Positions 53,437-60,797 of a DNA stretch of 64,000 nucleotides are shown one piece after another. The stretch is from CAWBRY01 sp963791295. Lineage in GTDB: Bacteria; Bacteroidota; Bacteroidia; Chitinophagales; Chitinophagaceae. The stretch is taken from positions 248,001 through 312,000 of the forward strand of contig CAWBRY010000005.1 in the NCBI GenBank assembly GCA_963791295.1, given 5' to 3'. Below the pieces are notes generated by a model. The model ran no database searches, was not told where the DNA came from, and saw only the letters and a list, made by a program, of their open reading frames with translations. Every line of letters begins with the position of its first letter. Position 1 is the stretch's first letter. Made by a program: the position numbers and the translations under genes.

Positions 53437-54705
53437 ATGGCAGATATCCGCGCAGATTTTTTAGGGATTCAATCACCTAATCCCTTTTGGTTGGCTAGCG
53501 CTCCGCCTACAGATAAAAAATATAATGTGCTGAGAGCGTTTGAAGCGGGATGGGGCGGAGTGGTTTGGAAAACACTGGGCTCACAGGTAAAGAACGTCTC
53601 TTCAAGGTATTCAGCAGTCGATTTAAATTCGACCAGGGTAATGGGCTTCAATAATATTGAGCTGATCTCCGACCGACCCCTTGACCTGAACCTGCAGGAA
53701 ATCAAAGAATGTCTCAAATTATTTCCAGACAGGGCGATGATTGTTTCCCTGATGGCTGATAATGACCGGAACAGTTGGCATGAACTAATTAAGAAAGTGG
53801 AAGACACAGGAGCTCATGGACTAGAGTTAAATTTTGGTTGTCCTCATGGTATGACAGAACGAGGGATGGGCGCGACGGTGGGACAGGATCCGGAGATTGC
53901 GTGCATGGTGGTTGAATGGGTAATGGAGGCAGCTACCATTCCTGTGATCACCAAGTTGACACCCAATGTTCATTCCGTTGTACCGACCGGACGATCCGTC
54001 GTTAAAGCGGGTACTGATGCATTATCATTGATCAATACGATCCAATCGATAACTGGCATTGACCTGGATACGCTCGTTCCAAATCCGAATGTAGCCGGCC
54101 AGTCGGTTTTCGGCGGTTATTGCGGGCCTGCTGTCAAACCGATTGCATTAAAGATGTTGGCTACGATTGCACAGGATGAGGTGACGAATAAAGTTCCTAT
54201 CTCTGGCATTGGCGGCATCAGCGCCTGGAAGGATGCTGTTGAGTTTATGTTGCTGGGAGCAGCCAATGTGCAGGTTTGTACGGCGGTGATGAAACATGGA
54301 TTTCGGATCATTGAAGACCTTTGCGAAGGTCTCAACAATTGGATGGATGAAAAGGGGTTTAAAACTCTAAATGAATTTGTCGGAAAATCGGTTGACAAGA
54401 TCACCCACTGGGAAGACCTGGATATTAATTACCATGTTGTCGCCAATATCAACCAGGACAAATGCATTCATTGTGGGCTTTGTTATATTGCTTGTGAAGA
54501 CACCTCCCATCAATCTATTAGCCTGGCTTATGGCAAACCATACAATACATATAAGATTATTGAAGAAGAATGCGTGGGTTGCAACCTTTGCCAACTAATG
54601 TGCCCCGTCGATAATTGTATAACGATGGTTGTACAGCGAAAGGGGGAAGAGTATCTGAATTGGAAAGAATTTCAAAAGAGAGGATTACCATTGAATGACC
54701 ATTAA
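53437..54705 (+). CDS. preA: NAD(P)-dependent dihydropyrimidine dehydrogenase subunit PreA
   Basis: Catalytic FMN subunit that reduces uracil/thymine to the 5,6-dihydro forms; matches the C-terminal part of mammalian DPD. 422 residues. The barrel starts NPFWLASAPPTDKKYNVLRAF and continues with LNFGCPHGMTERGMG, KLTPNV and GIGGISAWKDAVEFMLLGA. A 2x[4Fe-4S] ferredoxin domain closes it: C343, C346, C349, C353 and C379, C382, C385, C389. The position of the mammalian catalytic loop Cys (LACGQDPE) reads V148 (ATVGQDPE). Last gene of the pathway; an AsmA-like gene follows after 21 bases. Confidence 0.95.
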   Translation: MADIRADFLGIQSPNPFWLASAPPTDKKYNVLRAFEAGWGGVVWKTLGSQVKNVSSRYSAVDLNSTRVMGFNNIELISDRPLDLNLQEIKECLKLFPDRAMIVSLMADNDRNSWHELIKKVEDTGAHGLELNFGCPHGMTERGMGATVGQDPEIACMVVEWVMEAATIPVITKLTPNVHSVVPTGRSVVKAGTDALSLINTIQSITGIDLDTLVPNPNVAGQSVFGGYCGPAVKPIALKMLATIAQDEVTNKVPISGIGGISAWKDAVEFMLLGAANVQVCTAVMKHGFRIIEDLCEGLNNWMDEKGFKTLNEFVGKSVDKITHWEDLDINYHVVANINQDKCIHCGLCYIACEDTSHQSISLAYGKPYNTYKIIEEECVGCNLCQLMCPVDNCITMVVQRKGEEYLNWKEFQKRGLPLNDH

Positions 54706-54726
54706 ACTTACAACCTAAATTCTGCC

Positions 54727-57700
54727 ATGATAAAGAAAATCCTGAAGATTACCGGTCTTGTTGTGCTGACATTGCTTTGTTTGGCCTTCCTGATACCTGT
54801 TCTTTTTAAGAAACAGATAACTGCTTTAGTTAAGAAAGAAATAAACAAAAATCTGAATGCCAAAGTAGACTTCACTGACGTTAAATTGTCTTTATTCAAA
54901 CATTTCCCACAAGTAGGCATCATTGTAAAAGATCTGACCATCGTCGGTACAGAGGAATTTGAAAAGGATACACTGATCGCCGTCAGAAAGGTAGATGCCG
55001 CTGCCGGATTATTCAGTGTACTGAAAGGCAAGAACATTAAAGTGTCTTCCGTCGACCTGGAATTTCCACGAATACATGCCCTGGTAAATCAGTCAGGCAA
55101 GGCCAACTGGGATATTGTTAAGGAAACCGGTAAAGGCGACCAGGCGACTGACACCTCTGCTTCCGCATTCAGGATGACGCTCAAACGATATCAGATCAGC
55201 GATGGATATTTATTATATCGCGATGAAAAAGCCGGAACGTTTACCGAACTGAAAGGATTAAAACATGTTGGAAGCGGCGACCTCACAGCTGATGTCTTCA
55301 CCCTGGCAACAGCCACCCACGCCGAATCGGCAAGTTTTACCCAAGACAATATTCCGTATTTGATCAATACAAAAACAGACATCAATACTGGTATCAAAAT
55401 AGATAACAAGACAAACACCTACACCTTCAAGACTGATGATATTGTCTTGAATAATTTAAAACTGTCTACGGAAGGATTTATACAAATGGTGAACGACAGC
55501 AATTTCAACATGGATATCAAATTTCAATCCCCTTCCAATGATTTCAAGGATATATTGTCGATGATCCCGGATATGTATAAGAAGGATTTTGAAAAGATAA
55601 AGACAAATGGGAAAGCTGTTTTTAATGGGTTTGTAAAAGGGACATACACGCCACAGCAAATGCCTGCCTACGATGTGCAAATCCAGGTAACGGATGGTTC
55701 GTTTCAGTATCCGGATTTACCTAAGCCGGTGAAAAATATACAACTGGCAGCGCGGATCAGCAATGTGGATGGATTACCAGACCATGCCGAGATCGACATT
55801 TCCAAAGGACATGTCGAAATGGATAATGAGCCATTCGACTTCCGGTTTACATTCAAAAACCCGGTCACGACTCAATTAATAGAAGCACACGCGAAAGGAA
55901 AGCTGGACCTGTCTCAAATTTCTAAATTCATAAAATTGGAACCTGGAACGAAGCTGGCGGGACTCTTGTGGGCGGATGCCTTTGTCAAAGGCCCGATGAA
56001 AGCCATTCAAGCGCAATCAGGTGCTTTTGCGGCCGGAGGTTTTTTTGATATCCAAAACTTCTTTTATTCCGACAGTCATTTTCCGCAACCCATTAAAAAT
56101 GGCAACATAAAAGCAACGTTGGAAAATAGTGGAGGCATAGCGGACAGAACTGTCATCAACGTTTCTAGTGGCCATATTGAAGTGGGCAATGATCCCATTG
56201 ACTTTACCCTTCAATTAAGAAATCCTGTGTCGACCATTGATTTCAGTGGAAAGGCCAAAGGAAAATTCACTCTTGACAACGTCAGGCAGTTCGTCAAGCT
56301 TGATCCCGGCACCAGCATCGGTGGGCAGTTAAATGCGGACCTGGATTTTGCCGGGAATAAAACTGCTATCGATCAAAAACAATATGACAGGATCACGTTG
56401 AACGGAACAGCCGGTGTTTCCAGCCTGAAATATAAGAGCAAAGACTATCCTACCGGAGTCGACATAGCTTCCACACAATTATTATTTAATCAAAAAAAGG
56501 TTACGCTAGCCAACCTTGACGGCAGTTATTTACAATCTCATTTTACCGCCAATGGAGAGTTGAACAATTTGATCGGCTACGTTATGCAAGACCAGTCGCT
56601 GGCAGGGAATCTGAATGTAAGCGTTGATAAAATGAACCTGAACGACTGGATCGGGCAGGAAGACGCCTCATCCACTGCTGCTGCCAGCAGCAATTCTACT
56701 ACGTCTGCAACTCCCTTCCTTGTTCCATCCGGAATCAATTTTACAATTCATGCAAAGGCAGGTGATGTAAAATACGATAAAGTGAACTATAGTGATGTTC
56801 AGGGAACAATGACTATGAACGATGAAACGATCAAATTGCAGAATGTTAAGACAAATGCCCTGGAAGGGAGTCTTGTCATGAATGGTTCTTATTCCACAAA
56901 AACCAATAAGAAAGAACCCGTAATGTCGCTGGACTACGTTGTGACCAATATGGATGTGCAAAAAGTATTTTATGCTTTTAATACCATCCAAAAACTAATG
57001 CCTATTGGTCAGTTCCTGGATGGCAAATTAAACTCACAGCTCTCCGTATATGGTAATCTGAATGGGAACATGATGCCTTTGCTGAGCAGCCTGACGGGAA
57101 AGGGAAATTTATTACTGCTGCAGGGTGTATTAAAGAAGTTTGGTCCTTTGGAAAAGCTTGGTGCACTGCTGCAGATAGATCACCTAAAATCAATCACTCT
57201 TAAAGATATCAAGAATTATATCGAATTCGCACAAGGGAAAGTGCTGGTGAAGCCATTTACGATACATGTAAATGAAATAGAAATGCAGATTGGTGGCATT
57301 CATGGACTCGACCAATCGATTGACTATGCTATCCAGATGAAAGTTCCCAGGAAATATATGGGATCTGGGGGAAATGAGTTGGTCAATAACCTGGTCACGC
57401 AGGCGACGGCAAAAGGTTTTGCATTAAAGCTGGGCGATGTCGTGAACCTCAATATCAGGATGACCGGGTCATTCTCCAATCCTTCTTTCAAAATTGACCT
57501 CAAAGAAATGGCGGGGGATATTGTGAAAAATCTGGAGCAGCAAGCCATTGATTTCCTCAAACAAAAAATGGATAGTGCTAAAGGGAGGACAAAAGATACT
57601 TTATCGAACGCCAAGACAGGGGTAATTGACGATATCAAAAAGGATGTAAAAGAAAAGATCTTTGGAAAAGACACTTCAAAAACCGACAAACCGGATAGCG

Positions 57701-57795
57701 CTGAAAAGAAAACAAGCGAAAAGGTGAAAAATAAAATCAAGGACATTTTCAGAAAACCGAAGCCGGTGCCCGATACTACCAAAAAAAATCCATGA
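54727..57795 (+). CDS. AsmA family envelope protein
   Basis: A 1022-residue protein. One N-terminal membrane anchor (about residues 7-27, ITGLVVLTLLCLAFLIPVLF) is followed by an AsmA-type region (KKEINKNLNAKVDFTDVKLSLFKHFPQVGIIVKDLTI). A long beta-rich body follows, with repeated modules containing SxGHIEV/NDPIDFTL and ISKFIKLEPGT/VRQFVKLDPGT (about residues 330-560). The AsmA C-terminal domain (about 700-900) ends in SLNIRMTGSFSNPSFKID-like sequence. The last 90 residues are a charged Lys-rich tail. AsmA/TamB-like proteins act in lipid transport or outer-membrane assembly. Cotranscription with preA is possible but no pathway link is evident. Confidence 0.88.
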   Translation: MIKKILKITGLVVLTLLCLAFLIPVLFKKQITALVKKEINKNLNAKVDFTDVKLSLFKHFPQVGIIVKDLTIVGTEEFEKDTLIAVRKVDAAAGLFSVLKGKNIKVSSVDLEFPRIHALVNQSGKANWDIVKETGKGDQATDTSASAFRMTLKRYQISDGYLLYRDEKAGTFTELKGLKHVGSGDLTADVFTLATATHAESASFTQDNIPYLINTKTDINTGIKIDNKTNTYTFKTDDIVLNNLKLSTEGFIQMVNDSNFNMDIKFQSPSNDFKDILSMIPDMYKKDFEKIKTNGKAVFNGFVKGTYTPQQMPAYDVQIQVTDGSFQYPDLPKPVKNIQLAARISNVDGLPDHAEIDISKGHVEMDNEPFDFRFTFKNPVTTQLIEAHAKGKLDLSQISKFIKLEPGTKLAGLLWADAFVKGPMKAIQAQSGAFAAGGFFDIQNFFYSDSHFPQPIKNGNIKATLENSGGIADRTVINVSSGHIEVGNDPIDFTLQLRNPVSTIDFSGKAKGKFTLDNVRQFVKLDPGTSIGGQLNADLDFAGNKTAIDQKQYDRITLNGTAGVSSLKYKSKDYPTGVDIASTQLLFNQKKVTLANLDGSYLQSHFTANGELNNLIGYVMQDQSLAGNLNVSVDKMNLNDWIGQEDASSTAAASSNSTTSATPFLVPSGINFTIHAKAGDVKYDKVNYSDVQGTMTMNDETIKLQNVKTNALEGSLVMNGSYSTKTNKKEPVMSLDYVVTNMDVQKVFYAFNTIQKLMPIGQFLDGKLNSQLSVYGNLNGNMMPLLSSLTGKGNLLLLQGVLKKFGPLEKLGALLQIDHLKSITLKDIKNYIEFAQGKVLVKPFTIHVNEIEMQIGGIHGLDQSIDYAIQMKVPRKYMGSGGNELVNNLVTQATAKGFALKLGDVVNLNIRMTGSFSNPSFKIDLKEMAGDIVKNLEQQAIDFLKQKMDSAKGRTKDTLSNAKTGVIDDIKKDVKEKIFGKDTSKTDKPDSAEKKTSEKVKNKIKDIFRKPKPVPDTTKKNP

Positions 57796-57849
57796 TTCTT
57801 TAAGAGGTATCAATATTCAATAACTTTAGTGTCTTCAAAACTGGCATGC

Positions 57850-58704
57850 ATGGGGAAGAAATGGCGACATAAATTACATGAAGCTTTCTTTGAGCATCAT
57901 ACTCAAACAGGTCGTGCTGTTGATGTTTTTTTTCTCATTATGATCCTGGCCAGCATTGTCATTGTCATGCTGGATAGTGTTTCAAGCTTACATAACCGGT
58001 ACAAATTCGAGTTTCACAGGGCTGAATGGATATTTACTATATTATTCACTGTTGAATACCTTCTAAGGCTAAGTCTTTCCCGAAAGCCGCTTAAATTTTT
58101 TTTTAGCTTCCTGGGTATTGTCGACCTGATTGCGATCCTACCCACTTATTTTACATTATTCCTCGACGGTTCCGAACCCCTGCTTGTCTTAAGGGCATTG
58201 AGGCTATTACGTATTTTCAGGATCTTCCGTCTCAGCAATTTTCTGCTCGATCTAAAATTTTTATCCCGCACCCTTGCTCGAAGCTTTCGTAAGATCAGCA
58301 TCTTCTTCATGTTCGCGTTCGTGATAGTCATCATCATGGCTTCGCTGATGTACCTGGTAGAGGACCCTAAAGATGGATTTACAAGCATTCCTCAATGTAT
58401 TTATTGGGCGATAACAACTATTACCACCGTGGGATACGGTGACCTCGCGCCGAAAACGCCGCTGGGTCAGATGGTGGCGAATATTCTGATGTTAATTGGT
58501 TATGCCATCATTGCCGTACCAACAGGTATCATCACAACAGAAATGGCGATTGCTATTAAGAGTCGCGATACTGGACATGAAACCTGCAAGAATTGCAATA
58601 AAGGAGGCCATGATTTGGATGCCATACACTGCAAACATTGCGGAGCTAAATTTGAATCGGGACCTGTCCTGGAGGAGCTTTCTGATTTTGAGACGGGGCA
58701 TTGA
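57850..58704 (+). CDS. voltage-gated-type potassium channel with C-terminal zinc ribbon
   Basis: A 284-residue six-segment ion channel. The start is taken at ATG 57850 (MGKKWRHKLHEAF); a GTG 21 bases upstream is in frame. The S4 voltage sensor VLRALRLLRIFRIFRLSNF (about residues 113-131) has Arg at every third position. The pore helix and filter TTVGYGD are at 192-198, a K+ signature, and S6 follows (VANILMLIGYAIIAVPTGI). After S6, a CxxC...CxxC zinc ribbon (CKNC and CKHCGAKFE, about 239-262) forms the cytosolic tail instead of an RCK domain. 30 bases upstream of chrA. Confidence 0.92.
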   Translation: MGKKWRHKLHEAFFEHHTQTGRAVDVFFLIMILASIVIVMLDSVSSLHNRYKFEFHRAEWIFTILFTVEYLLRLSLSRKPLKFFFSFLGIVDLIAILPTYFTLFLDGSEPLLVLRALRLLRIFRIFRLSNFLLDLKFLSRTLARSFRKISIFFMFAFVIVIIMASLMYLVEDPKDGFTSIPQCIYWAITTITTVGYGDLAPKTPLGQMVANILMLIGYAIIAVPTGIITTEMAIAIKSRDTGHETCKNCNKGGHDLDAIHCKHCGAKFESGPVLEELSDFETGH

Positions 58705-58734
58705 TAATGCAATCTATTTAGCTAAGCAAGCATC

Positions 58735-59874
58735 ATGGTACCACTATATAACCTAAGGCAACTAGTTATCTATTTCTTGAAGCTGGGCACCATTGGTTTT
58801 GGCGGACCAGTAGCTCTTGTAGGATATATGTACCGTGATCTTGTGGAGAAACGGAAGTGGATCAATGAAGAGGATTACAAAGAAGGCCTGGCCCTGGCTC
58901 AACTAGCTCCGGGACCTTTGGCAGCCCAACTCGCTATTTATATTGGCTATGTGCATTACCGAATCATCGGTGCCACGCTCGCCGGCATAGCATTCGTCAT
59001 ACCATCATTTTTGATGGTGCTGGCATTGGGATATGCTTACGTAAAGGCTGGAGGATTACCATGGATGCAGGCGGTCTTTTATGGTGTTGGGGCCGCCGTC
59101 ATAGGGATTATCCTGGTTAGCAGCTATAAGCTGACAAGAAAGAGTCTCGGAAAAGATTGGATGCTTTGGGGAATTTTCATTACGCTCGCCATTGCAACTT
59201 TTTTAACTGAAAAGGAAAATCTTTGGCTAATCCTTGCTGCCGGAGTAATTGTATGGTTTTATAAAGCACCGCCAAAGTTCAATCAAATATTCGGGATATT
59301 TTTCATGACGCCATTTGTTTTGCAAGTCACAAACCCATGGCTAAATGAAAAACTTCCTCAAATCGGTTGGTTCTTTCTTAAAGCTGGCGCATTTGTGTTC
59401 GGAAGCGGTCTGGCAATTGTCCCTTTTCTTTATGGCGGAATAGTTAAGGAACATCATTGGCTCAATGAACAACAATTTATCGACGCCGTAGCCGTGGCAA
59501 TGATCACTCCTGGGCCAGTTGTTATAACCGTCGCCTTTATTGGATATCTTATTGCCGATGTACCCGGTGCATGCGTCGCTGCTCTCGCTACTTTCCTACC
59601 CTGCTATCTATTTACAATTATTCCTGCTCCTTACTTCAAAAAATATGGAAAACGAAAGGCTATCAAGGCGTTTGTGGATGGTGTTACAGCCGCCGCCATA
59701 GGAGCCATTGCCGGCGCTGTACTTGTATTGGGAAAACGTCAAATGGTCGACATTCCTTCGGTAGCGATAGCTTTGGTAACAACAATAATTTTGCTGAAAT
59801 TCAGTAAAATCAAAGAACCTCTTATTATCGTTATGGCGGCAATAGCCGGCCTGTTAATAAAAAGGTATTCATAA
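58735..59874 (+). CDS. chrA: chromate transporter family protein, two-domain ChrA
   Basis: A 379-residue CHR-family membrane protein of the long type with two homologous halves. Half one has TIGFGGPVALVGYMYRDLV (about residues 18-36) and LAQLAPGPLAAQLAIYIGY (about 56-74). Half two has AFVFGSGLAIVPFLYGGIV (about 221-239) and AVAMITPGPVVITVAFIGY (about 258-276). About 10-12 membrane segments. Characterised members export chromate; natural anions such as sulfate may be the everyday substrate. It follows the K+ channel gene closely, so both may be cotranscribed. Confidence 0.92.
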   Translation: MVPLYNLRQLVIYFLKLGTIGFGGPVALVGYMYRDLVEKRKWINEEDYKEGLALAQLAPGPLAAQLAIYIGYVHYRIIGATLAGIAFVIPSFLMVLALGYAYVKAGGLPWMQAVFYGVGAAVIGIILVSSYKLTRKSLGKDWMLWGIFITLAIATFLTEKENLWLILAAGVIVWFYKAPPKFNQIFGIFFMTPFVLQVTNPWLNEKLPQIGWFFLKAGAFVFGSGLAIVPFLYGGIVKEHHWLNEQQFIDAVAVAMITPGPVVITVAFIGYLIADVPGACVAALATFLPCYLFTIIPAPYFKKYGKRKAIKAFVDGVTAAAIGAIAGAVLVLGKRQMVDIPSVAIALVTTIILLKFSKIKEPLIIVMAAIAGLLIKRYS

Positions 59875-59880
59875 AAAACT

Positions 59881-59899
59881 ACCAGTCGGGATGACTGGA
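59881..59899. repeat. 19-bp direct repeat of tRNA-Pro 3' end, distal copy
   Basis: ACCAGTCGGGATGACTGGA, identical to 60543-60561, which spans the 3' end of tRNA-Pro(CGG) and five bases beyond. The sequence is also an inverted repeat (CCAGTC-GGGAT-GACTGG), so it could fold as a hairpin between the convergent chrA and GNAT genes. No T-run follows. Confidence 0.75.
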
Positions 59900-59917
59900 G
59901 ACGGCGCATTGAAATGA

Positions 59918-60406
59918 TTATGATTGAATCGATTTCTTAAAGAATGTATCATCCACCGTCATTGCAGGGAACGTGAGAGGCAGCAATTCTTTGCTTACCT
60001 GAATAAATCCATTTTTTAGATAAAACTTCTGGGCAGCCTTTAATATGTCGATGGTTCCGAGGTATATTTCATATATCTGATTGGACCGGCAATGCAATTC
60101 CAGTGTATCATAAAGTTGTTGGGCCACCGCCTTTTTCTTTCCTCTGTAGCTCGCATCAACAAACATTTTTCGAATCACGCCCTGGGAATTTCCAATATCC
60201 AGCAATCCAATTGAACCGAGCACCTTCCCGTCCTGCACAGCTATCCAGAATTTTCCGTTGCCCTTGAAATAATAATCTCCTATCGCAGCCAGGTCGCCCT
60301 GATCTTTAAGAGAGATGGGAATGTTGAATTCTTTCTGTTGAATCCCAATGACCAGGTCGATCACCTGTTGCTTAAAAAGGTCGGAATACGTTTGAACGGA
60401 ATACAC
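59918..60406 (-). CDS. GNAT family N-acetyltransferase
   Basis: A 162-residue acetyl-CoA-dependent acetyltransferase. The GNAT fold is seen in KFWIAVQDGKVLGSIGLLDI (strands 2-4), the acetyl-CoA loop FVDASYRGKKKAVAQQLYDTL (about residues 86-106, with R/Q-x-x-G-x-A/G-like RGKKKA) and FYLKNGFIQV (about 133-142). Substrate unknown: protein N-termini, antibiotics, polyamines or others. It lies between two 19-bp copies of a tRNA-Pro 3' end and is convergent with chrA. Confidence 0.86.
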   Translation of the reverse strand: MYSVQTYSDLFKQQVIDLVIGIQQKEFNIPISLKDQGDLAAIGDYYFKGNGKFWIAVQDGKVLGSIGLLDIGNSQGVIRKMFVDASYRGKKKAVAQQLYDTLELHCRSNQIYEIYLGTIDILKAAQKFYLKNGFIQVSKELLPLTFPAMTVDDTFFKKSIQS

Positions 60407-60542
60407 GAAGCGATTTTTTATTGTTTAGTCGCCGGTAGGGATGATTTGAGATGTGTCTTATGGAACTACACCGTTTAAGTTTCGGCAGATGGTGGACAAG
60501 TAAGAAACAGAAGCATAGGCTAATATTCAGTCTTAAAATTAA

Positions 60543-60561
60543 ACCAGTCGGGATGACTGGA
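60543..60561. repeat. 19-bp direct repeat at tRNA-Pro(CGG) 3' end, proximal copy
   Basis: Identical to 59881-59899. It covers the last 14 bases of the tRNA-Pro(CGG) gene, plus five bases outside it. The 662-base offset between copies holds the GNAT gene and 140 bases with no gene that I can support. Confidence 0.75.
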
Positions 60562-60621
60562 TTCGAACCAGCGACCCCTTCGTCCCGAACGAAGTACGCT
60601 ACCGGGCTGCGCTACATCCCG
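60548..60621 (-). tRNA. tRNA-Pro (anticodon CGG)
   Basis: 74 bases on the minus strand. Acceptor CGGGATG pairs with CATCCCG, discriminator A. Anticodon stem CTTCG/CGAAG with loop TTCGGGA gives CGG. T-arm GCTGGTTCGAATCCAGT. CCA not encoded. 30 bases downstream of tRNA-Pro(GGG), probably one transcript. Confidence 0.95.
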
Positions 60622-60651
60622 AATAAAATATAAATAAAAAATTTTCCTTTG

Positions 60652-60725
60652 TCGGGACGACTGGATTCGAACCAGCGACCACCAGCACCCCATGCTGGTA
60701 CGCTACCGGACTGCGCTACGTCCCG
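60652..60725 (-). tRNA. tRNA-Pro (anticodon GGG)
   Basis: 74 bases on the minus strand. Acceptor CGGGACG pairs with CGTCCCG, discriminator A. Anticodon stem CCAGC/GCTGG with loop ATGGGGT gives GGG. D- and T-arms are nearly identical to the neighbouring tRNA-Pro(CGG), suggesting tandem duplication and divergence of the anticodon arm. Confidence 0.95.
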
Positions 60726-60753
60726 ATTGGGTAGGGATGCGAATTTAGCGCTT

Positions 60754-60783
60754 TTTGTTATTTCTCTGAACCGAATAACCTTT
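60754..60783 (+). promoter_or_regulatory. candidate promoter for the dihydroorotase-like gene
   Basis: TTTG at 60754-60757, an 18-base spacer and TAACCTTT at 60776-60783, 14 bases before the ATG. Similar to, but not exact for, TTTG-N19-TAnnTTTG. It lies in the 72-base divergent gap with the tRNA-Pro pair. Confidence 0.25.
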
Positions 60784-60797
60784 ACCTTCGCTGCTTA

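Noticed and set aside
59881..59899. Hairpin CCAGTC-GGGAT-GACTGG as an intrinsic terminator for chrA
   Set aside because: There is no U-run on either side and the sequence equals a tRNA-Pro 3' end, so duplication of tRNA sequence explains it better. Kept as a repeat.
60451..60633. Open frame of 60 codons containing GMTGFEPATPSSRTKYATGLRY
   Set aside because: It reads across the antisense of tRNA-Pro(CGG). This MTGFEPATPSSRT-type peptide is a well-known spurious product of tRNA antisense frames.
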